Source of the DNA: an uncultured Clostridia bacterium
Lineage (GTDB): Bacteria > Bacillota > Clostridia > Lachnospirales > Anaerotignaceae
Direction: 5' to 3'
NCBI GenBank assembly: GCA_902477755.1
Contig: CABSIK010000010.1
Coordinates: 11,871-75,870 of the forward strand
Length of the DNA: 64,000 bases
Shown here: piece after piece, positions 1 through 7,479 of the stretch
Layout of the letters: each line of letters begins with the position of its first letter
Position numbering within the stretch: position 1 is the first letter of the stretch
Program-made: the position numbers and the translations under genes
Notes under the pieces: generated by a model
The model's database searches: none
What the model was told of the DNA's origin: nothing
What the model saw: the letters and a program-made list of their open reading frames with translations, nothing else

Positions 1-1
1 T

Positions 2-1279
2 GATGACATCCGCAAACGTATGGAAGCGGAAATGATGGAAGCGGCAGAAAAAATGGAATTTGAAAAAGCCGCAGCCCTTCGGGATAAGATTTCTGCTATT
101 AAAAGCGTGGCGCAGAAGCAGAAAATGGCGAATATGTCCTTGCAGGAAGCAGATGTCATTGCTTTTGTACGGGCATTTTCTCAGTGCCTTGTGCAGGTGT
201 TCTTCATTCGAGATGGACAAATGACTGGCAGAGAAAACTTCAATTTGTCCGCACCTGAAGAACAGAGCCGCAGTGAGGTTATGACAGCTTTTGTAGAGCA
301 GTTTTACAGCGGTACAGCCCATATTCCCAAAGAAATCATATTGCAGGAGCCTTTGACGCCGGAAGAAGCGCCTCTTTTGGAAGCCTATCTGGCAGAACGC
401 AGAGGCGGCAAAGTGACCATTACCGTGCCCATGAAAGGGGAAAAACAGAAGCTGGTGGAACTGGCTTATAAAAACGCCAATATTGTTTTTGAACAGTTTG
501 GCGAGAAAATGAAACGGGAAGAACAGCGTACCAAAGGGGCTATGGAGGAAATCCGTCAGGCGCTTGGTTTGCCCCAGATGCTTCATCGCGTAGAAGCGTA
601 CGATATTTCCAATACACAAGGTTTTGCTTCCGTTGGTTCCATGGTTGTTTTTGAGGATGGCAAGGCAAAATACAGCGATTACCGGAAATTTAAGATTAAA
701 ACGGTGGTAGGTCCTAACGATTTTGCTTCCATGCAGGAAGTTATTACCCGTCGTCTGAACCATGCCATCAGAGAAAAGTCGGAAGGGAAAAGCAGCAGCT
801 TTACCCGCTTGCCGGATTTGATTCTTATGGACGGCGGCAGAACACAGGTTCATGCGGCAGAGGAGATTTTGGCAGCATTTGGTATGGAAATCCCTGTTTG
901 TGGTATGGTAAAGGATGATAAACATCGCACAAGAGGACTGTTTTTTCAGGAAAAAGAAATTTCTATGCCCCTCACATCAGAAGGTTTTCGTCTGGTAACC
1001 AGAATCCAGGATGAAGTCCATCGTTTTGCCATCAATTACCATCGAAAGCTGCATCAGCAGCAGTCTTTGCATTCCGCGTTGGATGAAATCAAGGGCATTG
1101 GGCAGGTAAGGCGAAAAGCCTTGATGCGTCATTTTGGTTCTGTAGAAAAAATTGCGGAGGCAGAAGTGGCGGATTTGCTGGAAGTAGAAGAAATGACGAT
1201 TCCTGCGGCAGAAGCGGTATATGCTTTTTTCCGGGGCATCGATATGGAAAAAGAAAAAGCGGCAGCGCAGTCGGAGTGA
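2..1279 (+). CDS. uvrC: UvrABC excinuclease subunit C (5' end cut off by window edge)
   Basis: UvrC makes the two incisions around a DNA lesion in nucleotide excision repair, acting with UvrA and UvrB. The reading frame is open from base 2, so the N-terminal GIY-YIG nuclease domain lies outside the window. What remains, about 425 residues, begins in the UVR (UvrB-binding) motif, visible as EFEKAAALRDK. It continues through the RNase H-like endonuclease domain (YDISNTQG near residue 196, LILMDGGRTQV near residue 275) and ends in a helix-hairpin-helix pair (IKGIGQVRRKAL, near residues 360-410). hprK follows after 13 bases. The in-frame ATG at 20 is internal and is not the start. Identity is firm. 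Confidence 0.95.
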   Translation, partial: DDIRKRMEAEMMEAAEKMEFEKAAALRDKISAIKSVAQKQKMANMSLQEADVIAFVRAFSQCLVQVFFIRDGQMTGRENFNLSAPEEQSRSEVMTAFVEQFYSGTAHIPKEIILQEPLTPEEAPLLEAYLAERRGGKVTITVPMKGEKQKLVELAYKNANIVFEQFGEKMKREEQRTKGAMEEIRQALGLPQMLHRVEAYDISNTQGFASVGSMVVFEDGKAKYSDYRKFKIKTVVGPNDFASMQEVITRRLNHAIREKSEGKSSSFTRLPDLILMDGGRTQVHAAEEILAAFGMEIPVCGMVKDDKHRTRGLFFQEKEISMPLTSEGFRLVTRIQDEVHRFAINYHRKLHQQQSLHSALDEIKGIGQVRRKALMRHFGSVEKIAEAEVADLLEVEEMTIPAAEAVYAFFRGIDMEKEKAAAQSE

Positions 1280-1292
1280 AAGGAGTGCGGAT

Positions 1293-2225
1293 ATGTATTC
1301 GGCATCAATCAAGAAATTCATGGAACACTTTAATTTAGAAAATATCCTGCCGGAAATCAGTCTGGACGGCAGGGTTATCAATCGAAAGGAAGTCAATCGT
1401 CCGGCTCTGCAGCTGACGGGATTTTATGAGCGTTTTGACAATGATAGAGTGCAGATTATCGGTCGAGTGGAACATAGCTATCTGCTGACACTGGATCAGG
1501 AACAACGCAGACAGGCTATATGCCACCTGTTTGAATTCCATATTCCCTGTCTGATTATCTGCAAGAATCTGGAAGTTTTTCCGGAGATGCTGTATTATGG
1601 CAGAAAGTATGGAATCCCCATTTTCCGTACGAAAGACAGCACCACCAATTTTGTGGCGGAGCTGATTGCGTGGCTTCACAATGAATTGGCGGAACGAGAA
1701 ACCATTCATGGTGTTCTGCTGGATATTTATGGGGAAGGCGTGCTCATTACTGGTGACAGTGGTATCGGCAAGAGTGAAACAGCTCTGGAGCTTATCAAAC
1801 GCGGACATCGTCTCATTGCCGATGACGCGGTAGAAATTAAGAAAATTGCTGACCGTACATTGATTGGCACATGTCCGGAACTGATCCGTTATCTCATTGA
1901 ACTGAGAGGCATCGGCATCATCAATGTAAAAGAACTGTTTGGCGTAGGTGCGGTGAAACTGCAAAAAACCATAGACTTGGTTATTCGTCTGGAAATGTGG
2001 GACGGTACACCGGGAACTTATGACCGGATTGGTTTGGATGAGGAATATATTGATATTTTAGGGAATAAAGTGCTGTGTAATACCATTCCCATCCGCCCCG
2101 GCAGAAATGTTGCAGTCATTTGTGAATCAGCAGCCATCACCAATCGTCAGAAGAAAATGGGAACCAACACTGCCAAGGAACTGGAACAGCGGATTTTGGC
2201 AAGTATGCAAAAATCGGAGGAATAA
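1293..2225 (+). CDS. hprK: HPr kinase/phosphorylase HprK
   Basis: HprK is the bifunctional sensor enzyme of carbon catabolite control in Firmicutes. It phosphorylates the regulatory serine (Ser46-type) of HPr or Crh and removes it again. The protein is 310 residues, the family's usual length. A Walker A loop, GDSGIGKSE, lies near residues 153-161, preceded by a conserved His in IHGVLLD. The HprK signature ELRGIGIINVKELFGVGAV follows. The ATG at 1293 was chosen because AAGGAG stands about 8 bases upstream. An in-frame upstream ATG inside uvrC lacks this. murB follows after 3 bases. A possible substrate, the HPr-like protein at 5037, is in the same operon. Confidence 0.96.
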   Translation: MYSASIKKFMEHFNLENILPEISLDGRVINRKEVNRPALQLTGFYERFDNDRVQIIGRVEHSYLLTLDQEQRRQAICHLFEFHIPCLIICKNLEVFPEMLYYGRKYGIPIFRTKDSTTNFVAELIAWLHNELAERETIHGVLLDIYGEGVLITGDSGIGKSETALELIKRGHRLIADDAVEIKKIADRTLIGTCPELIRYLIELRGIGIINVKELFGVGAVKLQKTIDLVIRLEMWDGTPGTYDRIGLDEEYIDILGNKVLCNTIPIRPGRNVAVICESAAITNRQKKMGTNTAKELEQRILASMQKSEE

Positions 2226-2228
2226 ACC

Positions 2229-3140
2229 ATGATGGAAGAATTGAAGAAAAAGCTGTTGGAATTGTTGGGAGAAGAAGGTTTTCGCACAGAAGAAGCTATG
2301 GCAAAGCATACTACCTTCAGAACCGGTGGCCCGGCAGATCTGTTTTTGATGCCCCAGAACCGAACAGAATTGAAAGAAAGCATTGCCCTTTTAAAAGAAT
2401 ATAATGTGCCGTATATGGTCATTGGCAATGGCAGCAACCTGCTGGTAGGTGATGGCGGCATCCGTGGTGCTGTGATTCAGCTTTATCAGCGGATGCAGAA
2501 CATCTCTGTAGAGGGTACAGAAATGACACTGGACTGTGGTGCTTTGCTGTCTGCGGCAGCGGCACAGGCAGCAGATGCATCTTTGGAAGGATTGGCATTT
2601 GCTTCTGGTATTCCCGGAACTTTCGGCGGTGCCGTGGTCATGAATGCAGGCGCTTATGGCGGAGAAATGAAGGATATTCTTGTTTCTGTGGATGTGCTGA
2701 CAGCAGATCTGGAAGTAAAAACAATCCCTGCGGCAGAACTGGACTTGTCCTATCGTCATAGCGTTGTGCCGGAAAAAGGTTATATTGTGCTGGGCGGCAA
2801 GATGCAGCTGAAAAAGGGCAATGAACAGGAAATCCGGGAGCGAATGGCAGAATTGGCACAGCAGCGTCGGGAAAAACAGCCCTTGCAGTATCCCAGTGCA
2901 GGCAGTACCTTCAAACGCCCCGAAGGATATTTTGCAGGGAAACTCATCAGTGACGCAGGTTTGAAAGGTAAGACCATCGGAGGTGCTCAGGTTTCTGAGA
3001 AACATGCCGGTTTTATTGTAAATATCGGTGGTGCCACCACAAAAGATATTCTGGATCTCATTGTTTTCTGCCAAAAAACAGTGCAGGAGCAGTTTGGTGT
3101 GACACTGGAAACCGAAGTGAAAATCGTTGGGGAACGGTAA
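2229..3140 (+). CDS. murB: UDP-N-acetylenolpyruvoylglucosamine reductase MurB
   Basis: MurB is the cytoplasmic flavoenzyme that uses NADPH to reduce UDP-GlcNAc-enolpyruvate to UDP-N-acetylmuramate, the second committed step of peptidoglycan synthesis. At 303 residues it fits the short type IIa form typical of Gram-positives. The FAD-binding half shows GNGSNLLVGDGG and SGIPGTFGGAVVMNAGAYG. The C-terminal half carries the catalytic Ser in AGSTFKRP (about residue 226) and a catalytic Glu in LETEVKIVG (about residue 296). GGAGG lies 8 bases before the ATG. It sits between hprK and rapZ in an apparently continuous operon linking carbon sensing to wall precursor supply. Confidence 0.96.
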   Translation: MMEELKKKLLELLGEEGFRTEEAMAKHTTFRTGGPADLFLMPQNRTELKESIALLKEYNVPYMVIGNGSNLLVGDGGIRGAVIQLYQRMQNISVEGTEMTLDCGALLSAAAAQAADASLEGLAFASGIPGTFGGAVVMNAGAYGGEMKDILVSVDVLTADLEVKTIPAAELDLSYRHSVVPEKGYIVLGGKMQLKKGNEQEIRERMAELAQQRREKQPLQYPSAGSTFKRPEGYFAGKLISDAGLKGKTIGGAQVSEKHAGFIVNIGGATTKDILDLIVFCQKTVQEQFGVTLETEVKIVGER

Positions 3141-3167
3141 GAGATACGAAAGAGAGGTGTATCTTGT

Positions 3168-4040
3168 ATGCGGTTTGTAATTGTAACAGGTATGTCGGGG
3201 GCAGGGAAAACCTCTGCACTGAAGTTTTTGGAGGATATCAACTATTTTTGTGTAGACAACATGCCGCCTGCTCTTTTGCCGAAGTTCGCAGAGCTTTGTT
3301 ATGAGCAGGACGGCGGTTTTGAGCGAGTTGCCATTGGTATCGACATCCGCGGTGGGAAACTGTTTTACGACCTGTTTTCTGTGCTGTTTGAAATGCAGGA
3401 AAATGGGTATGACTATGAAATCCTGTTTTTGGATGCATCGGACAGTGTCCTCATCAAACGGTATAAGGAAACACGAAGAAGTCATCCTTTGTCCAGAAAA
3501 GGTTCCATTGAAGAAGGCATTTCCAAAGAACGGGAAATGCTGCGAGAGGTTAAGGCAAAGGCAACATATATCATTGATACCAGCAAGGTTTTGACAAGAG
3601 AGTTGAAGGAACAGATCAACCGTATCTTTCAGGATGATGAGAAATTTGAAAGCCTTGTGATTACTGTTTGCTCCTTTGGCTTCAAATATGGCATTCCAGC
3701 GGACAGCGATCTGGTGTTTGATGTGCGATTCCTGCCGAACCCTTACTATATCCCGGAATTGAAAGAGTTGTCAGGCAACGACAGTCAAGTCAGCGATTAT
3801 GTCATGAGCTTTGCCGAAAGCCGCGAATTTTTGGACAAGCTGGTGGATATGCTGGAATTTTTGATTCCCCATTATATCAAAGAGGGCAAGAACAGTCTGG
3901 TCATCAGCATCGGCTGCACAGGCGGCAAACATCGTTCTGTGACACTGGCAAATGCCCTTTTTACAGCGTTGTGTCAGAAAGAGCACACAGTGCTGCTCAA
4001 GCATAACGATGTGGAAAAGGATGTAAAGAGAAAAGGTTAA
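3168..4040 (+). CDS. rapZ: RapZ/YvcJ-family nucleotide-binding protein
   Basis: Members of this family are P-loop proteins. In enteric bacteria RapZ steers decay of the small RNA GlmZ and so controls GlmS. In Bacillus, YvcJ hydrolyses GTP and affects competence. The 290-residue protein opens with a Walker A loop, GMSGAGKTS (residues 5-13). It has the family motifs RRSHPLS and DVRFLPNPYY, and near the C-terminus SIGCTGGKHRSV. The order hprK-murB-rapZ-whiA-HPr is conserved in Clostridia. The gene usually placed between rapZ and whiA (yvcK/glmR) is absent: only 28 bases separate them. The exact role in this organism is inferred from family only. Confidence 0.93.
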   Translation: MRFVIVTGMSGAGKTSALKFLEDINYFCVDNMPPALLPKFAELCYEQDGGFERVAIGIDIRGGKLFYDLFSVLFEMQENGYDYEILFLDASDSVLIKRYKETRRSHPLSRKGSIEEGISKEREMLREVKAKATYIIDTSKVLTRELKEQINRIFQDDEKFESLVITVCSFGFKYGIPADSDLVFDVRFLPNPYYIPELKELSGNDSQVSDYVMSFAESREFLDKLVDMLEFLIPHYIKEGKNSLVISIGCTGGKHRSVTLANALFTALCQKEHTVLLKHNDVEKDVKRKG

Positions 4041-4068
4041 TCAAAAGAGTGAATGTGGAGAGTAAACC

Positions 4069-5040
4069 ATGACAGAAACAGCAAATTTGTCATTTTCCTA
4101 TAAGGTAAAAGAGGAGTTGTCCGCACATTTTGGGAATGCTCGCCATTGCCAAATTGCGGAACTGTCTGCCATTGTAAATATATGTGGAGGGATTTCCAGC
4201 TTTGGCAAAAGTTTTTGTTTAAAAATACAAACAGAGAATTTTTTCGTCGCGAAAAAGTGCTTTACATTATTACAAAATACTTTTAATATTAGAGTTGATA
4301 TATCTGTGCGTTCGGGCGGTAAAAGACGACGGATTTATCTGCTCCTGATTCGAAATGCTGACGATGCGGCACGGGTGCTTATGGCAACGGGCATTTTACA
4401 TAAGGACAGAGAACAGACAGTGACTTTTGATCGGATTTATCCGCCTGTGACAGCAGCAGTCTGTTGCCGACGGGCATACCTGCGCGGTGCTTTCCTGGCA
4501 TCAGGTTCCGTGAATAATCCTGAGAAGAATTATCATCTGGAATTTGTGGTGAACAGTCCGCTTCTTGGGGCTGATTTGCAGGAAATGGTCAATTCCTTTG
4601 GTTTGGAAGCAAAGACCGTCACCCGTAAGGATCATGAAGTGATATATCTGAAAGAAGGCGAACAGATTGTTGACCTTTTGAATGTGATGGAAGCGCATCT
4701 GGCACTGATGGAACTGGAAAACGTCCGGATTGTGAAGGAAATGCGCAACGATATCAATCGTAAAGTAAACTGCGAAACAGCGAACTTGAATAAAGTTGTA
4801 GGAGCCGCAGTAAAGCAGCTGGAGGACATTATGTTCATTCAGAGTACCATGGGGCTGCAAAAATTGCCGCCGCAGCTGGCAGAGCTGGCAGAGGCGCGTT
4901 TGCAATATCCAGAGAAAAGTCTGAAAGAACTGGGAAGTTGTTTGTCGGAGCCACTAGGCAAGTCCGGCGTAAATCACCGGCTGCGTAAGATCAGCGCCAT
5001 CGCAGAAACTTTGAGAGAGGGTAAAGGTGAAGGAAAATGA
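4069..5040 (+). CDS. whiA: DNA-binding protein WhiA
   Basis: WhiA is a Gram-positive nucleoid-associated regulator. It controls sporulation division genes in Streptomyces and affects division and chromosome segregation in Bacillus. The 323-residue product has the expected two-part build: an N-terminal LAGLIDADG-type fold (AYLRGAFLASGSVNNPEKNYHL around residues 140-160) and a C-terminal helix-turn-helix ending in LGKSGVNHRLRKI. The stop codon overlaps the next gene's start (ATGA at 5037-5040), which implies translational coupling to the HPr-like protein. GGAGAG stands upstream of the ATG. Confidence 0.95.
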   Translation: MTETANLSFSYKVKEELSAHFGNARHCQIAELSAIVNICGGISSFGKSFCLKIQTENFFVAKKCFTLLQNTFNIRVDISVRSGGKRRRIYLLLIRNADDAARVLMATGILHKDREQTVTFDRIYPPVTAAVCCRRAYLRGAFLASGSVNNPEKNYHLEFVVNSPLLGADLQEMVNSFGLEAKTVTRKDHEVIYLKEGEQIVDLLNVMEAHLALMELENVRIVKEMRNDINRKVNCETANLNKVVGAAVKQLEDIMFIQSTMGLQKLPPQLAELAEARLQYPEKSLKELGSCLSEPLGKSGVNHRLRKISAIAETLREGKGEGK

Positions 5041-5279
5041 CAGAAAAGACAGTTATCATCAAATCAGCGCTGGATGCAAGACAAGTAGCTTTCTTCGTAC
5101 AGACAGCAGGTAAATTTCAGAGCGATATCAAGATTGCCATTGACAACAAAAAAGTAAGTGCAAAAAGCATCATGGGCATCATTGCTTTGGAAATGGCAGA
5201 AGGTCAGCGCGCAAACATCCTAGCAGAAGGCAGTGACGAAGAAGCAGCTGTAAACGAATTGGCAGCAGCATTATCTTAA
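5037..5279 (+). CDS. HPr-like protein lacking the PTS histidine (Crh-type)
   Basis: This 80-residue protein has the HPr fold signature but an altered active centre. Where HPr reads GIHARPA, this reads ALDARQVA: the phosphocarrier His15 is Asp13 (GAT at 5073-5075) and the following Pro is Gln. The HprK target loop is intact as AKSIMGI, with Ser44 at the Ser46 position. A protein that cannot take phosphate from enzyme I but can be serine-phosphorylated matches the known logic of Bacillus Crh, which has Gln at this site and also lies just downstream of whiA. It probably acts as a CcpA corepressor or another HprK-dependent regulator, which is inference. It is coupled to whiA by an ATGA overlap and followed by a terminator. 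Confidence 0.85.
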   Translation: MTEKTVIIKSALDARQVAFFVQTAGKFQSDIKIAIDNKKVSAKSIMGIIALEMAEGQRANILAEGSDEEAAVNELAAALS

Positions 5280-5338
5280 ACCGGAATTATTACATTAATT
5301 ATTTATTCTACAAAAGAGCATTTGAAATCTCATAGGAA

Positions 5339-5374
5339 GCAGCACTTGTGGAATACGCAGGTGCTGCGTTTTTA
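5339..5374 (+). terminator. Intrinsic terminator of the uvrC-hprK-whiA-HPr operon
   Basis: Arms GCAGCAC (5339-5345) and GTGCTGC (5361-5367) are followed by GTTTTTATT. It closes the operon 60 bases after the HPr-like stop codon and immediately precedes the queT promoter. Confidence 0.75.
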
Positions 5375-5403
5375 TTGCAATCCTGTGGGATTTCGTGTAT
5401 AAT
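5375..5403 (+). promoter_or_regulatory. SigA-type promoter for queT
   Basis: TTGCAA (5375-5380) and TATAAT (5398-5403) are separated by 17 bases. Transcription would start near 5410, about 30 bases before the candidate riboswitch. Confidence 0.75.
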
Positions 5404-5441
5404 ATATAAGCTGTTTTGGCAGCGCAAAAACATAGTGTGAT

Positions 5442-5498
5442 GAGATGTTCCTTGCGAAGGACGAAAGTCCCACCATCTCAAAAATAAAAAACAGGGGG
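5442..5498 (+). promoter_or_regulatory. Candidate preQ1-I riboswitch upstream of queT
   Basis: P1 is GAGATG (5442-5447) with CATCTC (5474-5479). The loop begins TTC and contains GC, and CACC precedes the closing strand, as in preQ1-I aptamers. An A-rich tail (5480-5490) leads to ACAGGGGG, whose AGG (5493-5495) can pair with CCT (5450-5452) in the loop to give the pseudoknot. That pairing would bury the queT ribosome site, so control would be translational. An extra hairpin, GGAC-GAAA-GTCC (5459-5470), is inserted in the loop. The assignment rests on this layout plus the downstream QueT-family gene. No covariance search was possible. Confidence 0.65.
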
Positions 5499-5505
5499 TT
5501 TTTTT

Positions 5506-5994
5506 ATGCAAAAAAATGGAAGTAAAACAAGAATGTTGGCATATACGGCGCTGGTAGCGGCAGTGTATGCAGTATTGACTGTTGGGGTTGCACCCTTAAG
5601 TTATGGCATGATCCAGATTCGTTTTTCCGAAATACTGGTATTGTTGGCTTTTGTGGACAAACGGTACGCACCGGGCTTAATTTTAGGCTGTTTCATCGCA
5701 AACTGCTTCAGTCCGCTGGGCATGGTGGATGCAGTCTTTGGTACTTGCTGTACGGCAGCGGCACTCTATGGCATTACCCATTTCAGCAAAAACTTGTTTA
5801 TTGCAAGCCTTTGGCCTGTATTCTGCAATGCTTTTCTGGGAGTGGAGTACTATCTGCTGCAAAACGCACCGCTGTTCTTGACAGCAGGCACCATTGCGCT
5901 GGGTGAATTTTTGGCAGTATCCTGTGTGGGATATGCGATTTTCCGTCAGGTTATGAAAAACGGACACTTGGTCAGCCAATTGAAAATTGGATAA
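5506..5994 (+). CDS. queT: QueT-family queuosine precursor transporter
   Basis: QueT proteins are small integral membrane substrate-binding (S) components of ECF-type importers for queuosine precursors such as preQ1. The 162-residue product is strongly hydrophobic with about five to six membrane spans. It carries the family's N-terminal pattern ending in IRFSEILVLLAF, followed by an acidic loop and FSPLGMVDAVFGT. AGGGGG lies a few bases before the ATG at 5506 and takes part in the proposed riboswitch. It is monocistronic by appearance, with its own promoter and a terminator after it. No ECF energising module is in the window, so it would depend on shared subunits encoded elsewhere. Confidence 0.88.
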   Translation: MQKNGSKTRMLAYTALVAAVYAVLTVGVAPLSYGMIQIRFSEILVLLAFVDKRYAPGLILGCFIANCFSPLGMVDAVFGTCCTAAALYGITHFSKNLFIASLWPVFCNAFLGVEYYLLQNAPLFLTAGTIALGEFLAVSCVGYAIFRQVMKNGHLVSQLKIG

Positions 5995-5998
5995 AAAC

Positions 5999-6036
5999 AA
6001 GAGGGATAGACCTGAAAAAGGAATATCCCTTTTTTC
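5999..6036 (+). terminator. Terminator after queT
   Basis: AGGGATA (6002-6008) pairs with TATCCCT (6024-6030), followed by a run of T. It lies directly behind the queT stop codon. Confidence 0.6.
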
Positions 6037-6098
6037 GTGAAAACAGAATGGTCTTTTTTTGCCTCCTTCCGGCATAAGGTGAAGGGGGAGGGATGGAT

Positions 6099-7043
6099 AT
6101 GAAGCGAAAAAAATTGGTATTGGCTGTATCTGCTGCAGTGCTTTTAGGTGGATATACTGTAGGTATTTTTGGACAGACAGAAGGGGATTTGACCCAAAAC
6201 CAGATAGAAAATCCCAATACATTGCAAAATAAAGAGGATATTGCCAAAAGCGTGCTGGAATCCACAGGGCGCAGCGGACAATATGACTTGCAGGATTTAG
6301 GAGATGTAACAGTGTATTTGGGAAGTGATGTGACGGGAAATCCGCAGGATGCCATTGTCACAGTAAGTTTTGGCCCGAAAAATACCGTTGTGGCAGCTTA
6401 TACGGCTGATGGGAATGTTTATGAGTATACAGGAGATTTAGGGGATTTTTACGGCGTGCAGAATATCCGCTTTGTCCCTGTGCCGGAACTGAAAAAGGAG
6501 ATTGTCATTGTGCGGGAGCAGGTGAATCAGTCTTTGGGTTCTTTTGAACAGTCGGATATCCTTCGGGGATATGTTTTCGACGGGAAAGAGTATCAGGATG
6601 TGCTCAATACACCCCAGAAAATCGAGTCCAGCTGGAATAATCTGTGGAATAAAGGAGAATTGCAGGAGCCAAGTCTGTGGAGGCGTGTAACGGAAGAAAC
6701 GGAAAGCAAATGGACAGGAGGAGATGAACCATCCCTTACCATTACTCGTTACCAGAGTTATCTGGAATCCGATGACAAACGAGAAGGGGAAATACCGGAT
6801 GATAATACGTTCCAAGAAAAAGACAGCCGCGTTGTGGTAGAGCGGTTTTACTGGTCAGATGAATGGAAACGCTTTATTCTGGATGAAGCGGTGGAAGTAG
6901 CCACAGGACAGCCCGTAGCCATCATTGAAAATCTGGCATCTTCCCCCTATTTGCTGGCAGATTTGCCGGATTTCAAGGATTACCGCATTGTGAGGAAGGA
7001 CGGAACAACAGCTTATGTGGATGCGGAGGAACTGAAATTTTAA
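6099..7043 (+). CDS. Exported protein of unknown function
   Basis: The family was not recognised. The 314-residue product starts with a basic, hydrophobic segment (KRKKLVLAVSAAVLLGGYTVG) that reads as a signal peptide or single membrane anchor. The rest is hydrophilic, acidic and rich in beta-forming stretches, with no cysteine motif or catalytic signature seen. The ATG at 6099 is preferred over the in-frame ATG at 6093 because GGAGGG (6087-6092) stands 6 bases before it. It lies alone between the queT terminator and the Trp T-box promoter, which begins 13 bases after its stop. An envelope or spore-related role is possible but nothing in the sequence decides it. Confidence 0.7.
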   Translation: MKRKKLVLAVSAAVLLGGYTVGIFGQTEGDLTQNQIENPNTLQNKEDIAKSVLESTGRSGQYDLQDLGDVTVYLGSDVTGNPQDAIVTVSFGPKNTVVAAYTADGNVYEYTGDLGDFYGVQNIRFVPVPELKKEIVIVREQVNQSLGSFEQSDILRGYVFDGKEYQDVLNTPQKIESSWNNLWNKGELQEPSLWRRVTEETESKWTGGDEPSLTITRYQSYLESDDKREGEIPDDNTFQEKDSRVVVERFYWSDEWKRFILDEAVEVATGQPVAIIENLASSPYLLADLPDFKDYRIVRKDGTTAYVDAEELKF

Positions 7044-7056
7044 TCTGGCAAGGGTA

Positions 7057-7084
7057 TTGACAAATGGGTTTGGAGTGTTATAAT
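7057..7084 (+). promoter_or_regulatory. SigA-type promoter for the Trp T-box transcript
   Basis: TTGACA (7057-7062) and TATAAT (7079-7084) are spaced by 16 bases, a near-consensus promoter. Transcription should begin near 7091, giving a T-box leader of about 275 bases. Confidence 0.8.
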
Positions 7085-7090
7085 AACACT

Positions 7091-7366
7091 ATCGAAAAAA
7101 GGAAAACCTGTGATTAAGAGGAGTAGTTTTACAGACTGCACTTTCAGAGAGTCGTGGATGGTGGGAAAACGACAGTCAGCGTAAAATGAATGGACTTATG
7201 AGGGCGGACGAAAGCGTAAGTGAGTAGTAACCGACGGGAACCGCACCCGTTACCCTGGCGGACTGCATGAATGTGCAGGCAAAGTGGATGAAATCTCATC
7301 AATTTGGGTGGTACCGCAGGATAACCAGTCTTGTCCCATAGGAATATGGCGACAGGACTTTTTTTA
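7091..7366 (+). promoter_or_regulatory. T-box riboswitch with UGG (tryptophan) specifier
   Basis: A T-box leader reads uncharged tRNA and lets transcription continue only when the amino acid is scarce. Stem I shows the AGAGAG and GGATGGTGGGAAA landmarks (about 7146-7169). The specifier region reads GAA-TGG-ACTTATGAG, placing TGG at 7191-7193, so tRNA-Trp is the expected ligand. The T-box core GGGTGGTACCGC lies at 7306-7317 and would form the antiterminator. The competing terminator has arms at 7327-7335 and 7351-7359 followed by seven or more T. Downstream genes are a TrpXYZ-type importer, which agrees with the specifier. Confidence 0.92.
7327..7366 (+). terminator. T-box regulated terminator
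   Basis: AGTCTTGTC (7327-7335) pairs with GACAGGACT (7351-7359) with one G-U pair, followed by a T tract. It is mutually exclusive with the antiterminator built on the T-box core at 7306-7317. Confidence 0.85.
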
Positions 7367-7384
7367 TTGTCAGGAGGGATTTGT

Positions 7385-7420
7385 ATGAATCAGACAGGCA
7401 GACGATGGCGCAGCCATTGA
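7385..7420 (+). CDS. Eleven-codon ORF with a Trp codon between T-box and trpX
   Basis: AGGAGG (7373-7378) stands 6 bases before an ATG opening an 11-codon frame that encodes MNQTGRRWRSH. It holds one TGG flanked by Arg codons. It lies between the T-box terminator and trpX, so it is translated only when the T-box reads through. A leader peptide that adds a second tryptophan check is one reading, by analogy to the Trp-codon leader peptide downstream of the Bacillus rtpA T-box. No second terminator hairpin was found between it and trpX, so the role is open. The ribosome site is the main evidence. Confidence 0.4.
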   Translation: MNQTGRRWRSH

Positions 7421-7479
7421 CAAGGTACAAGGATAAAAGATAACCCAATATTTTGATTTGATAAAAGGAGAGATTACTT

